A program made the translations under genes and the position numbers. Positions 47,088-57,962 of a DNA stretch of 64,000 nucleotides are shown here, piece by piece. Within the stretch, counting starts at the first letter, position 1, and each line of letters starts with the position of its first letter. Origin of the DNA: Aspergillus flavus (lineage: Eukaryota; Ascomycota; Eurotiomycetes; Eurotiales; Aspergillaceae); NCBI RefSeq assembly GCF_009017415.1, contig NC_092407.1:4526001-4590000 (forward strand), given 5' to 3'. The notes beneath the pieces were generated by a model, which did not search any database, had not been told where the DNA came from, and saw only the letters and a program-made list of their open reading frames with translations.

Positions 47088-47372
47088 CAGTGGGATGCAA
47101 AAAGTTTGAAACTATCCATTTATTGCCTGATCTAACCGCCTTCCTAATTTTACTATTTTACACCGCAGAAACCTCGCAAAAACCATACCTGGGCCTGAAT
47201 ACTTAGTTTACAGGTTACCCAACTTAATAACCAGCATCTATCTCCTTCCTAGAAGCTATAAGTCGATGTGTAGATAGACGTGTGTAGGTTCAAATACTGA
47301 ATTTGGTGGGTTAGTATATGGCGGTATGTAGGGCGGTCAAGCGGATGGTTTCAAACTTTTTGCATCCCACTG
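47088..47372. mobile_element. 285-bp MITE with ~30-bp terminal inverted repeats and TA duplication
   Basis: The left end begins CAGTGGGATGCAAAAAGT and the right end is its inverted copy (ending TTTTGCATCCCACTG). Over about 30 bp I count one mismatch. Both ends are flanked by TA (47086-47087 and 47373-47374), the target duplication of Tc1/mariner elements. The interior (about 225 bp) has no coding capacity, so it is a non-autonomous, MITE-type element that would need a transposase from elsewhere. Very similar ends suggest a fairly recent insertion. It sits 1.05 kb behind flbC. Confidence 0.9.
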
Positions 47373-47909
47373 TAGTATGTCATGGACAGACTTCACATAC
47401 GGAGTACTGTACACACATCCTCCATAACAAACTAACTAGACCGGAAATGCTCACATACCCACGACTCAGTAAGCCTTTTAATCTTTGAAGTACGAATACG
47501 TACGGTGAATTTGTACTTCAGTTAGAGGTTCTGCTTCTGGTGGATATGTACACGTTTGTTTGGAATATTAGGATGTAGACTAGACTATAAAGAACGAATC
47601 GTGCTCGTGGAAGTTGGATTGTGTCCATCTATGTACATTCATAGTAATATTATTACTTTCCAGATGCCATATAGATAGATACATTGACACAACTAAACAG
47701 ACATCCTCCAAACAAGCACACAAGCACATCATATCACCACGTCCATACAACAGCCACTCACACTCTCAAAGTTCACCAAAGGATAGAGATACCAAGAGAG
47801 CCCAAAAATCAAAAACCAAGCAAACCCTCAACTCTTAAAAATCCCCTCCAACCTTGAGGGCAGGTATACACACCCCAAAGGATATAAAGAAAAAGGGAAA
47901 AAAAAGACA

Positions 47910-48013
47910 TGCTCCTTGAGGGAGTCGAACCCTCGACTTCAGCTAGGCATGCGGAATCCGTACAACGGTGTTACCACATAAGAGCCACGCCATAACCACT
48001 AGGCCAAAGGAGC
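47910..48013 (-). tRNA. tRNA gene with intron, anticodon probably UAU (Ile)
   Basis: The minus strand folds as a tRNA: acceptor GCTCCTT / AAGGAGC with discriminator A, D-arm GGCCTAGTGGTTATGGC, T-arm GAGGG TTCGACT CCCTC. The anticodon stem TGGCT pairs with AGCTG (two G-U pairs), giving loop start CTTATG, i.e. anticodon TAT, and an intron of about 31 nt after the base next to the anticodon, as in nuclear tRNAs. Weak points: the base after the anticodon reads G, whereas A is expected for Ile, so anticodon identity is provisional. Box A- and box B-like sequences (TGGCCTAGTGG and GGTTCGACTCC) are intact, so it is probably transcribed. Confidence 0.85.
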
Positions 48014-48449
48014 CGCATCTTACCCAGTGGCAAATCTTGTATGGCTTGTGTTTTCATTGTTTTGCTTTTTTAGCTAGGTGAGGTGTGGTGGATTGAGTGG
48101 TTGTTTTACTTTGTTTTTTGGTTGTGTGTGTTTACTTTGGAGTTTGTGGTTGTGCTTTGTTGGGGTTGGTTTGGTTTGGGGTAGGGTGTTTTGGGTTGCG
48201 GGATATGGAGTCGTTTGGGGTATGGGTTTTTGGGGTTTGGGTCGTGTTGCTTTTATTAGGGTTGGTGTGTTAAGTTGTAGAGAGGGTGTTGATTTTGATT
48301 GATCTGTTGGTTGTGGTGTTGTGATGTCTTTACATTGTGTATCCTGGATCTATATGCCTTCGGCTTCATGCTTGATGAGCCTATGTAGTGGTTGTATGTT
48401 TGTTCTTGGATGGAATCGTTTTGAACCGCTCATACCAAGCAACAGATGC
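48014..48449. other. GT-rich spacer
   Basis: The region between the tRNA and the DHA2 exporter is strongly G/T-rich on the plus strand (48060-48260). Frames here are artefacts of that composition. It includes the 3' flank of the exporter. Confidence 0.4.
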
Positions 48450-50325
48450 TTACTGCATCTCCATAGTCCGAGTAGCTGGGGCATCATCAGATGTATCCTC
48501 CGACGAGTCACCACTCTGACCATGCAGTCCCAAAACAGCCACCTCATGCTCCTCCGAAAGATGATGAGCACCAACAAAGAACCCAGCAACAAGACTCACC
48601 CCCGCAAAAGCGACATACTAACGACACTGTCAGCAAGCATCACCCATGTGGAAGAAGAGAGGAACAAACCATAATCCACGTAGTCCGCAACGAACCAAAC
48701 ACCGCCTGCCGGACCACCTCCCTCTGATCCGCCGGAAGCGTCCCGATCAGCTGTATATTAGCCGTGACATTCGCGCCACCAAACCGACTCGCGAGCTCAC
48801 TACCCAGAGATTGCACGAGGTTAGGACCTTCCTTCACCATCTGGTTCTGGAGCACGACTCCCCCGATAACCACCGAGATCGCTGTCGACATAGTGCGCAC
48901 GAACCCTATTGTAGCGGTGGCTGTTGCGGTATTCTTGACGCCGACAATCGCCTGCAGAGCGAGCAGTGGGCCTTCGAAGTTCATGCCTATCCCTAGACCC
49001 GAGATAATCTGGAATCCGATGATCTTGCCCCAGTTAGCTGTTGCTTCGAGGTTGATGAGGAGTCCCGCTCCGAGGGTTAAGAGGCCAAGGCCGAGCCACA
49101 TCGGGGGGATATATTGGCCCGTTTTCTGGATGAAAAGGCCCGTGAAAGCTCCTGAGAATGTGCAGGCAATGACGAAGGCTAGGAGATAGACCCCGGACAT
49201 GATTGGGGTGGCGCCGAGGACGGCTTGGAAGTATAGTGGTAGGTAGTATGCCTCGCCCATGAAGATGAATCCGTGACAGAAGCAGACGACGAATGCGGCG
49301 ATACCGGATCGGTGCTGGAAGAGGATTAGTGGTATTACTGGGTATTTGGCGAGTTTCCATTCGTTTAGGACGAATAGGCTCAGGACTACTATGCTGAACA
49401 CGATGAGGCAGATGACTGTTGCTGAGTCCCAGGGGTGCGTGACACCGCCGAAGTCTAGGGCGAGGAGAAGCATGATGCTGCTGCCGATTACGAATAATGA
49501 GCCGATCCAGTCGACGGCCTTGAGACCGTCCCAGATTGGTGTGTGTGGGTTGTCGAGCTCGAGGGCTAACCATAGCAATAGGAATGCGAGACCGGTGATT
49601 GGTACTTAATTCGCAGTATCGACCAGTTAGTTAGCGATCTTTCCAACAAGATATTGGTGATGGGTAAGCAGAGAATGCCATACAGTTGATCCAGAAGCAC
49701 CACCGCCAGCTGTTATGTGCCCCCTGGTTAGTGTGTTAAGAAGCTGATTGAGATCTTCAAGTAGTACTCACGTCGCTTTCTCCGTTAGCACGCCGCCTAA
49801 TATGGGACCAATTCCGCTAGCCAAAGCCCAGTCTACGGATAGAAGACCAAAATATAGGCCTCGATCCCTGAGGGAGAACAAGTCACAGACACAGATATTG
49901 ACCAACGTCATCAGCGCTGCTGCACCCAGGCCTTGCATAACACGACCAAACAGAAACAATGCCATCGTATTGGCTACAGAGCAGATCAAACTTCCCGCAA
50001 AGAAGATTGCATTTCCACAAAGCAGAAGCGGCTTTCTTCCCCAAATATCGGACAGCTTCCCCCACGAGGGAACGGAAGCTGTGTTGGCCAGTATGTAGGC
50101 ACTTCCGATCCAAGTGTACCCTGAAGCTGAATGGAAATGGCCAGCAATAGAAGGCAGAGAGGTAGTGACGATAGTGGCATCTAACGCGGCCACAAATGTT
50201 CCGGCGCAAAGACATGACATGACAATAGAAATCTGAAGGAAACTTCGGCTAGAAGTATCTGTTGTAGCTTGAGGCTGGCTTGATGCCATTGTGGACGGCT
50301 GGGCAGGTTCTTTCGCCATGACCAT
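48450..50325 (-). CDS. MFS drug:H+ antiporter, 14-helix DHA2 type, four exons
   Basis: Plasma-membrane exporter of toxic or secondary-metabolite compounds. Exons (minus): 50325-49772, 49709-49684 (26 nt), 49604-48670 and 48617-48450; total 1683 nt, 560 residues, all GT-AG. Landmarks: FVAALDATIVTTSLPSIAGH in helix 1, SDIWGRKPLLLCG (motif A), GRVMQGLGAAALMTLVN and the antiporter motif C SGIGPILGGVLTEKATWRW; after the micro-exon, WCFWINLPITG is restored, the conserved end of the first half. The second half has VDWIGSLFVIGSSIMLLLAL and a last luminal loop, then a final helix on the last exon and an acidic tail. The ATG at 50319 is a second possible start. The 26-nt exon is easy to miss. It is divergent from a Zn2Cys6 gene that may regulate it. 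Confidence 0.92.
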
Positions 50326-50983
50326 TATACTCTTTTGATGAAGTAGTTCGGGCTGCTAGTTATTGTCGCAGCGTCATGGAAAGACAAATATGGATTTCCG
50401 CTGGCTCTTTAGACTTCGGTTGCCCGGGCAGTTTTGGTTTGTTCTGTCCCCAACAGTTGCAATCAGTATATTAGAGCAACAAATCCCACCAGTAAGCATG
50501 CACTGGTTCTCAGAGTTGCTTGTAGCTCTCCGACAGCAGCCGAGATGCAGTATAAACCGGATGTTGGCTCAAAGTTGTGAAGACTCGTACGAGAGGATAG
50601 GCCTGGCTCTTGCGCTGACCGCGTAAAATATCTCTAATGAGAGCTCTATCCTGAACAATGATATAAGAAAAATTGAAAAGGGGATTATATATGGGGTATT
50701 CATGGTGTTGCGTTGTTTTCTGACAAAGGCAGGTCGTGTTCGTTTTCGTTCTCGTATCCGTTGTCGTATCGCTCCCATACTTTGTCCATGACTACAGTCT
50801 CACCATCGACTACACTCACGTCAGTTTCCTGACCACGAAAAACAAGGCAGGATTTGGTATCAGTAGCCTGTTCTTCTGACACTATAGCTGAATACGCGTG
50901 ATTGTGGGGAGATACTCAGCCCATCGAGAGTGATCTATCTTTCCTGGGCTTCCGGTACGGGTGGTCTTTACATAGTCCTCAAG
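50326..50983. promoter_or_regulatory. bidirectional promoter between DHA2 exporter and Zn2Cys6 regulator
   Basis: 658 bp separate two divergent start codons. No other gene fits, and short ORFs here are not convincing. A head-to-head exporter/regulator pair of this kind is common in fungal export or metabolite clusters. Specific operator sites cannot be named with confidence. Confidence 0.5.
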
Positions 50984-52267
50984 ATGCCACCTCGACGGTC
51001 GCACAAGAAATCGCGAAATGGTTGCGATCAATGCAAGGAGAGGAGAGTAAAGGTACGAATTACCTATGTCCCAGCAGCGCCCTGGTGTCTCTTAATATCG
51101 AACACTTCCAAGATAACCGGTGGGTCCCATGAGCCATTTACACATACCCTAACCTGTCCGAACTAGTGCGACGAGAAACATCCGATATGCTCCAATTGCA
51201 CCTCTCGGGAGCTCACTTGTACATATTTGAAGATCCCTATAGTCTCAGCTCCGGGACGCACCGCTCATGCAGTGACCGATCGCTCCCCAGACCCACCACA
51301 TCAGGGACAATCGCAGCTAAAGAACCAGAACAAGCAACCTATGAGCTCCGTAGTATCTGCCGAGCCAAGCTTTGTCCTTCGTGATCTCGAACTCATGCAC
51401 AAGTTCTCGACCGACACCTTCCGATGTCTATGTGGAGACCAGTCCGACATGGATGACTGGCAGGTCCTCATCCCCCAACAAGCATCTAAGCATACTTTCT
51501 TACTCCATGGCATCCTCGCACTGGCTTCCCTGCATATAGCAGCGACAGCTACAGAAACCACTCACGTGCTGTCGTATCTCGACACCGCGCTTCAATACTA
51601 TAACATGTCATTCGTCCCATTCCGACAAGCGCTCGGTGCGCTCACCCCGGTAAACTGCGACGCAGTCTTCGCCCAGTCCGCTATAATAACCGTCATTGGT
51701 ATCGCCTTACCGCGTCTTAATGCCCAGCATAGAGGTGAATGCTTTAGTATGATCGAGAACATGGTCTCCGTGTTCGAGCTCCTGCAAGGTTCGACTAAGG
51801 TCTCCCGTATCAGTCGACCGTGGCTTAAAGCCAGTATGTTTTCTAAGTACGACTTCTGGATGATAGAAACTGGGGACTTAGATTCTGAGGAGCTTGTTGC
51901 CATAGAGAAACTAAGCCGGTTGACTACCTGCATCGACGATGCCGAGCACGGTAGTGCTAATCGGGAGGCAATTGACCTGTTACGATCTTGTTTTGCTAAG
52001 TTTGCTCGTTCGTCTCACCCGGTGGCTATTCTTGCTTGGTTAGTCTATACTAAGAAGGAATTTATTGATGGGCTGCGGATGCGTCAGCCGGTTCCGTTAT
52101 TGATTTTGATGCACTGGGGTGTGCTGTTAAATGAACTGGGGAGTCATTTCTGGTGGGCGATGGGGTGTGGTAGGGATTTGGTCACTGAGTTGTTGGCTGA
52201 GATTAAGAGCGAAGACCCAGTATGGGAACAGGCATTGGAATGGCCACGGAAGATGATAGGGGTCTGA
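50984..52267 (+). CDS. Zn2Cys6 transcription factor (Upc2/sterol-uptake-control-like architecture)
   Basis: Nuclear regulator. Exons: 50984-51052 and 51167-52267, intron 51053-51166 (114 bp, longer than its neighbours); 1170 nt, 389 residues. The zinc cluster is split by the intron: NGCDQCKERRVK in exon 1 and CDEKHPICSNCTSRELTC in exon 2, spacing CX2CX6CX6CX2CX6C. The basic stretch RRSHKKSRNG before it is typical of the Upc2/Ecm22-like group. A linker with Ser/Pro/Gln leads into a helical regulatory domain (FLLHGILALASLHIAATATET, then LDTALQYYNMSFVPFRQAL). The family includes sterol and secondary-metabolism regulators; no target is assignable. Its neighbours suggest control of the DHA2 exporter, the secreted hydrolase and the rhodopsin-like protein. 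Confidence 0.9.
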
Positions 52268-52459
52268 AGATTAATCAAAAGCCGCGCCTTGTAAGACAAA
52301 CATGCATCGAGCATGGTGCGATGCTGTACAGGTTCGAATGTATTCATAAACGACGAGATTATAATACATGTTAGACATAGCTGTGTTCTTTCCACTGGTC
52401 CCGCCAGGATTCGTTCAACAAGGCCGAGAGTAGCCACATCGAATTTATCAAGGCACCAG

Positions 52460-53649
52460 TTACTGACGCTCAATCCACTTCTGGATCACTCCCGCGACCT
52501 GGTCACTGTTCTTCTCCATGAAAACCATGTGACCGTTACCGTGGATGCCAATCTCACCCAACTGCAGATGCTCCGTGGACACACCAGCCTGGCGCAAGAA
52601 CTTGACAGTGCACCAGTCATAGGGAGCATGGTAAGAAGACTCGGTGGTCAAGATCATAGTAGGCACCTTTTGCAGGTTGACCAGCTTGCGAGGCTCCGGG
52701 TGCTCGGCCTGAATGACACAAGGGGAACGCGTAGTGGAGTTGCTGGGGATAACCTGGCGCACGAGGTCCTTCTTGGGGTCCGAAACGGCGGGCTCAAAAG
52801 TAAGGGGAATGTCTGTGAGACCATAGGGACGAGAAGAGGTGTTGCTGAAGACAGCCTCCTGGAAGGGAGGGCCAGTGGGTTCCAGGGACACGATGGCGTG
52901 GACAAGGTCCGGGCGCACATCGGTGATGATCCATGGCATGAGGCCTCCCTGCGAGTGGGAGAGCAGAACCACCGGGCGACCGATAAGGTCCAGCAATGCC
53001 GCACCGGCCTCCTGCATGGTGTACTGCTGACCGGTGCTGGATCCAAAGAACTCCACAGTCGAGGCGTAGTAGGTGTCGAAAACGGGATCACCCATCATGC
53101 CGGTACCGTTCCACTGAGTGTGCAGCGCGGCCTGGGGCCAGAGCATGTAGTGTTTCGCGGCTGTGAATCGCTGCTGGAGGATCTCAGCGCTGTAGGTTTT
53201 CATGGTGCCATTGCTTGGGAACCAGGGGCTGCGGCCACGGAAGGTCTGATCGATCAAGTAGCATTCGTAGCCTTGGGAGAGGAAATAGGAGGCCCAGCCA
53301 CTTCCGCCGTCGGGCTTGTTCAGCCAGTTCTGGAGCACCAGAGTTAGTCAAGCAGCCTTTTCTTTCCGCGGTCGGGACATCTGAAGCTTACCGTGCCGGT
53401 TTGCGCTTGACCATGAATAAACACAATCGGGTGTTCCTTGGTCACACCTCGCGTGGGAGTGAGTTTCTCCACGTACATCTGATCCGTGAAGACATGTCCG
53501 CCTGAGTTGTCCTGCACATACTGGCCCCCGACGTATAGGTAATTACGGTGATAGGCTATCTCAGCGTTGGAAACGATGGGGGTGTGCGTCACAGCATTGG
53601 CGCCGGCAATTGAGATCAAGATCCCTGCTAGAGCGTAACCAAACCGCAT
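52460..53649 (-). CDS. secreted alpha/beta hydrolase (esterase-like)
   Basis: Exons (minus): 53649-53392 and 53329-52460; 1128 nt, 375 residues. The first 19 residues (MRFGYALAGILISIAGANA) form a signal peptide. The oxyanion-hole region is IVFIHGQAQTGT at the exon junction; the nucleophile elbow is LLSHSQGGLMPW with Ser212 (SHSQG instead of the usual G-x-S-x-G), and the catalytic His353 is in HGNGHMVF near the C-terminus. An acid residue lies between them but cannot be fixed by eye. Several N-glycosylation sequons (NGT, NTS, NST) fit secretion. Related fungal proteins are annotated as lipase/esterase-like hydrolases of unknown substrate. Transcribed away from the rhodopsin-like gene. Confidence 0.9.
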
Positions 53650-54207
53650 CTTGGCTGCTTCTGGAATATGCAGTTGACAGGGGTGTGAAGAAAAAATCAA
53701 TGCAAGTTGAATGCGAAGACGGGGGATCTTCGGCAGAGAGCAATCAGACCATCGGGTTGCTGGTGGAACAGTGGAGCTCCTCGTGGTGGCAGTGAGACAC
53801 CGGTTCCATCCCGTTTTACTATGAGAGGTAAGGTTAACTGAACATCTCCCTTTGGTGGGCCCAAAAATGTAAGTCATACAATTCCCCTATATTAATTGTA
53901 CTCTTATTGTAAAATGATTCGTTCACAACTGTCCTAAGGCGGATATAGACTTTGCTATAAGGAACTTAGCGTACAAGCACACGAGGAACGGTGCAAGACT
54001 AACACTTCTAGCGAGCCCTAAAGAATTAAGTTTTCGTCATCAGAATCCTGGAAATGGGTCTCTGCACGGAGAGGAGTGTGAAAAATGGTGAAAAACCGAG
54101 GCCGACCGGGAGTTGCGATCTGTTCATATAGGTTCGCATCAGGTTCGGCAGCCGAAACTCGATCGCATTCAACACAGCCGACATGATGCCAAAGTGATAG
54201 AGCCACC
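53650..54207. promoter_or_regulatory. bidirectional promoter between hydrolase and rhodopsin-like gene
   Basis: 558 bp between two divergent ATGs. It holds no supportable gene. The block beside the hydrolase start reads as a leader; the middle part (53870-53960) is AT-rich. Confidence 0.45.
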
Positions 54208-55512
54208 ATGGACGATGCGACTCTGGTATCTCTATGGGTCCTCATCTGGTGTGCGGTCGGGTTGATCTCGATACGCTTGGTGATGCGGAAAATTCGTGGG
54301 AAAGCGTTTGTCTTGGGGGATTATCTATCGCTCTGTGCGATTCTCTGTGCATTGATCAGGTTGGCGCTCGTCCATGTCATTATTATCTGGGGTACGAATA
54401 ATATGTCGCGTGAATTTCGATATTCGCACCATTTCACGTCCGAGGAGATTTACCGTCGAGAAACTGCGAGCAAGTTCACCCTGGTTAATCGAGTCTTCTA
54501 CAACACATAGTACGCACATATTTTTGTCTATTAAAAATTGACCGCGGCAGCTGACGTTTGAACCTCAGTCTCTGGCTTCAGAAGTTCATCTTGCTCGATA
54601 CGTACCGTCATTTGCTCCGCAACCTCAGCTGGGAACGCATAACCCTGGGCACATATGTCTTCATATTTGCGGCCACCTACGTGACTGTGCAGATTGTGAC
54701 ATTCACGGAATGCGACCCTTTCGACCATTACTGGATTGTGCTGCCAGACCCTGGTGCGCCTCCTTATCTTGGGACATTACGCATCGCTCACTAACCAGGA
54801 CCGATAGGACTCTGCTCTCAAGCACAGCTGCAGCTGATTGTTCTAGGTGGGTACACAAGTTGATGTTGTCTCCGGTAGATAGGGAGGCTAATAGCTTGTG
54901 GAATGACTATAGGGGTCCTGAACATTGTTACGGATCTGATGCTGATCGTTTTGCCGGTCCCACTATTGGTCAAGGTTAAGCGGCCTTTACTGGAGTAAGA
55001 GCGCCCCAGGTTGATTGCCTCAAGAACTACATGCTTTGACAACGAGTTTCAGTTAACCTCACCTACTGACCACTACATGTATCAGGAAACTGCAACTCGC
55101 GGCCCTCTTCGCTGTTGGATTTTTCATCGTCGTAATCACCGTCATCCGTCTTCCTCAAAATGCCCAGCACTCCACAGCGCAAGTGAATCGCACAACCTGG
55201 GCCTCTGTGGAGCTTTTTGCCGCGGCAATCGTGGCCAATGCACCAGTTTTATACGGGTTCTACCGCGGAGAGCGGGAAGCATCTCGATCGAGAACCACCG
55301 AAGGAACATCTCGGCAGCAGTCATCCCTGGGACGCGGAGGAACAGTCTCACGAGACCCGGAGTTGGAGATGCAGCCAATTCCAGGAGGCCACCTCCGACA
55401 AGCTTCCATGCTCGGCTCTAAGCGTCGCTCACGACCCATGCACGGCTATACGGAACTTGATGAGGGCAGTAGTGGCCGCCTGGTAAAAGAGACCAAGGAT
55501 GACGAGACTTGA
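54208..55512 (+). CDS. seven-helix rhodopsin-domain (SAT4/PTH11-related) integral membrane protein, five exons
   Basis: Exons: 54208-54509, 54569-54753, 54799-54846 (48 nt), 54913-54994 and 55086-55512; total 1044 nt, 347 residues, each join GT-AG. The helices include LVSLWVLIWCAVGLISIRLV, YLSLCAILCALIRLALVHVI, ERITLGTYVFIFAATYVTVQ, QAQLQLIVLGVLNIVTDLML and LAALFAVGFFIVVITVIRLP, and the central FTECDPFDHYW is the conserved Cys-containing loop of this family. The C-terminal ~100 residues are hydrophilic, rich in Ser/Arg and likely cytoplasmic. Relatives include Pth11-like surface sensors, but most have unknown function. Two very small exons make naive ORF calling fragment the gene. It is divergent to the secreted hydrolase and may share its control. 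Confidence 0.9.
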
Positions 55513-56800
55513 CGACGCCCCTGTGCTGCTGCAGAAAGTTTTGATATTTAGAATTATGCAATCTTTAGAAGGGATTGCTTTATGCTATTGGCTATTTACA
55601 GCACGTTGGCATGGCATATTATCGATTTATAATTAGATACCAGTTCAATACAGATTTGATACCCTTACAGACGGTAGAGTGGTAATGCAATTCGCGGATA
55701 TATGCACTGAGATTCACCGAACGTACGAATTCTTCAGACGTGCAAGTTCTGATTCATGTCATGAGACATATACGTTGTAACATCCAGCTATGCAGGTCGG
55801 CGGAAGTAGAAGCTCATAGGGATTGTGCCGTGCATTGATGAAACCACGATAACTGTCCTCGTCTGGTGACTTGCATCTATCTCATGACCTGTTGCTAGAG
55901 AATATCCTACCTCAAGAGTTTCTTACACACTTGTCACTCTATATCCTTTTTAGGTGATTGAGATGAATTGCGCTCTATCGGAGAATGTCAAGCAGCACGT
56001 CATACAGGTGTTCACTTTCACTAAGCGTCCAGCAACAATGATTTTCCCTTCTCTCCGAGTCTACCAAGGAAGCTAGGTAATAGTATCATCTAATCCATGG
56101 CACGTGTCGATGTACGGCGCTTAACAATCGTATGCGGTTGGTTATGTCTCCGGCATATTTACCATCTCGGCCTCCATTCCAACTCTTCACTGCGCCTCCT
56201 GATGGCTTTGCGGTGCATAAAAGTTAATTACCAATTCGAATGGCGAGGCATATTTTTCTCGAGGTCTCATGCACGGCTGTTTATCATTTATGAGTTCTAT
56301 GCAAAGATGCGGCGGCTAATCCTGCCACCCGTAGCTTTCGTTCTTACAATGTAACAAAATGAAGACAAGGAAACATTCCCGAAACGATACTGAGGGTTCC
56401 AGCAACTGAGCTATAGGAAAATAGATAGACGTTTGGAGTACAAAACCTACACAGAGCTAGAGTAATTGCTATCATCGCCGAGTGGCTGTAGTAGATGCGG
56501 TATCTTCAGGTTAGCCTTGAAGGATTTCTGGGTTGGTAACCTATTCGCAAGTGAGGGTTTATTTGAGGAGGCAGTGTACATATCCAACAGGTTCTATCAA
56601 AGTCGTGCCTCTTTATGGAATGGTATTTTTGAAAAGCTTCTCACCGCCGTACAATCAAAGTAAACGAACCGCCAAGGCACAAACTGTTAACTTCTCATTC
56701 ACAATTGCTTGGTAATGAATCCAAGAGGACTTATGGAATAGTAATTCTGAGTGAGTTGGATGTGTTGATTGGTCAGGGTGAATATCCAAATGCAGAACTC
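55513..56800. other. gene-free spacer
   Basis: About 1.3 kb with many stops and only short unconvincing frames (for example 56097-56354). No repeats or RNA genes recognised. The right end leads into the DUF3455 promoter. Confidence 0.4.
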
Positions 56801-56807
56801 TATATAA
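56801..56807 (+). promoter_or_regulatory. TATA box of the DUF3455 gene
   Basis: TATATAA lies 139 bp upstream of the ATG at 56940, followed by a C/T-rich leader (56855-56935). A good match to an inducible fungal promoter. Confidence 0.55.
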
Positions 56808-56939
56808 GACGAGTATATCTCCCGCAATTCCAGTTTCAGACAACTTCCCGACTCTGCCAGCCCTGGGTGCTTCTCACAAGCCCAAGTATCCTGACTGTTA
56901 CTTCTTTCTTGCCTCACATTAATCAATACTTCATTCAAT

Positions 56940-57703
56940 ATGTTGTTCATCAACGTACTCCTCGTCTTTCTTGCCATACTCCATGCCGAAGCATCACCTT
57001 CCCTTCCCGACCTCGCTACCACGTTCTCCCAGATCTCCTCCTACCTCGACAACGCCCACGTTTCCAACTGCTCTGTCGCCAAAACCGAGCTTCCACTTCA
57101 TGCATTGCTCCCTGGCCCCAATCCAAACCTCCGTCTCAAATACGTCACGGTGGGCCGAGGAACTCAAAACTACACTTGCCAGGAAGACTCCAACACTACA
57201 GCGCCCCAGGCAGTGGGTGCCGTTGCAACGCTGCTCGATGTTTCCTGCCTCGCTGCGTACAATCCAGCACTTCTCCATAACTTCACCCCTGTCGTGAGAG
57301 CAGTGGATTCTGGGACACTTCCATTCCTTGCCCTGCTTAGCAGTCAGCTCTCCTCGCCAGCTACAAAGTTCATCGTGGGAAAACATGAGTTTAATGCTGC
57401 TGGTCAGCCAGTTTTCGATCTGCGACTTGCCGGTGGGAGTGACTGGATGGCAACCAAAAGGAATGCGAGTAGTGCAGCACCCGATGATAACACTGTAAAC
57501 GTGCCTTGGTTGAAGCTCACCTCTGTGAATGGAACTGGTGTCACGGTAAGTTGGGTATGTTTTGTCATTTGTACATTGGTGCTAATCTTTTTTAGGAGGT
57601 TTACCGCCTGTATACTGTTGGAGGACAGCCTCCGACTAACTGTCAAAAGCGTAAGGGTACGTTCCAGGTGGAATATTCGGCCGAGTATTGGTTCTACGGT
57701 TGA
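56940..57703 (+). CDS. secreted DUF3455-family protein
   Basis: Exons: 56940-57545 and 57596-57703; 714 nt, 237 residues. The signal peptide is MLFINVLLVFLAILHAEA. The body carries family features: LPLHALLPGPNPNLRLKYVT, RGTQNYTCQED, ATLLDVSCLAAY, and GGSDWMATKRNAS followed by the NVPWLKLTSV segment; the second exon restores the C-terminal VYRLYTVGGQPPTNC block and ends EYSAEYWFYG. DUF3455 proteins are small secreted fungal proteins, often misannotated as malate dehydrogenase; biochemical function is not established. Reading straight through the intron would give a spurious tail (to 57749). Convergent with the Ldh2-type dehydrogenase. Confidence 0.9.
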
Positions 57704-57962
57704 AGGACTGGCTTCATTTGTTTCATATTTCTCTGGCTCTGCGTTGTGAAGAACCCTTGCTGTGCTATCCTATGTGCTGTACTTCGTTTATCCTTGTTTC
57801 CTCTTCGTCGCCGGCCGTTTGTACCACTGGCTTAGTTATGATGCTACAATTGCGGTAGTCTTTGAATGGCCCCGCCAGAAATATGACTTCATTAAAGATC
57901 CTAAACATAACCAGTGATGATGCTACAAACATGAAAGATCTTGCAATATAAGCCGAAGCAAA

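Noticed and set aside
48078..48302. Gly/Val/Trp-rich 74-codon frame
   Set aside because: Produced by G/T-rich composition next to the tRNA; no coding features.
52313..53347. 344-codon plus-strand frame across the secreted hydrolase gene
   Set aside because: Antisense to an exon with signal peptide, catalytic motifs and a closing splice model; the plus-strand protein has no domain and a composition typical of an antisense frame.
56699..57280. Overlapping frames in both strands across the DUF3455 start
   Set aside because: The signal peptide, TATA box and spliced C-terminus all support the frame from 56940.
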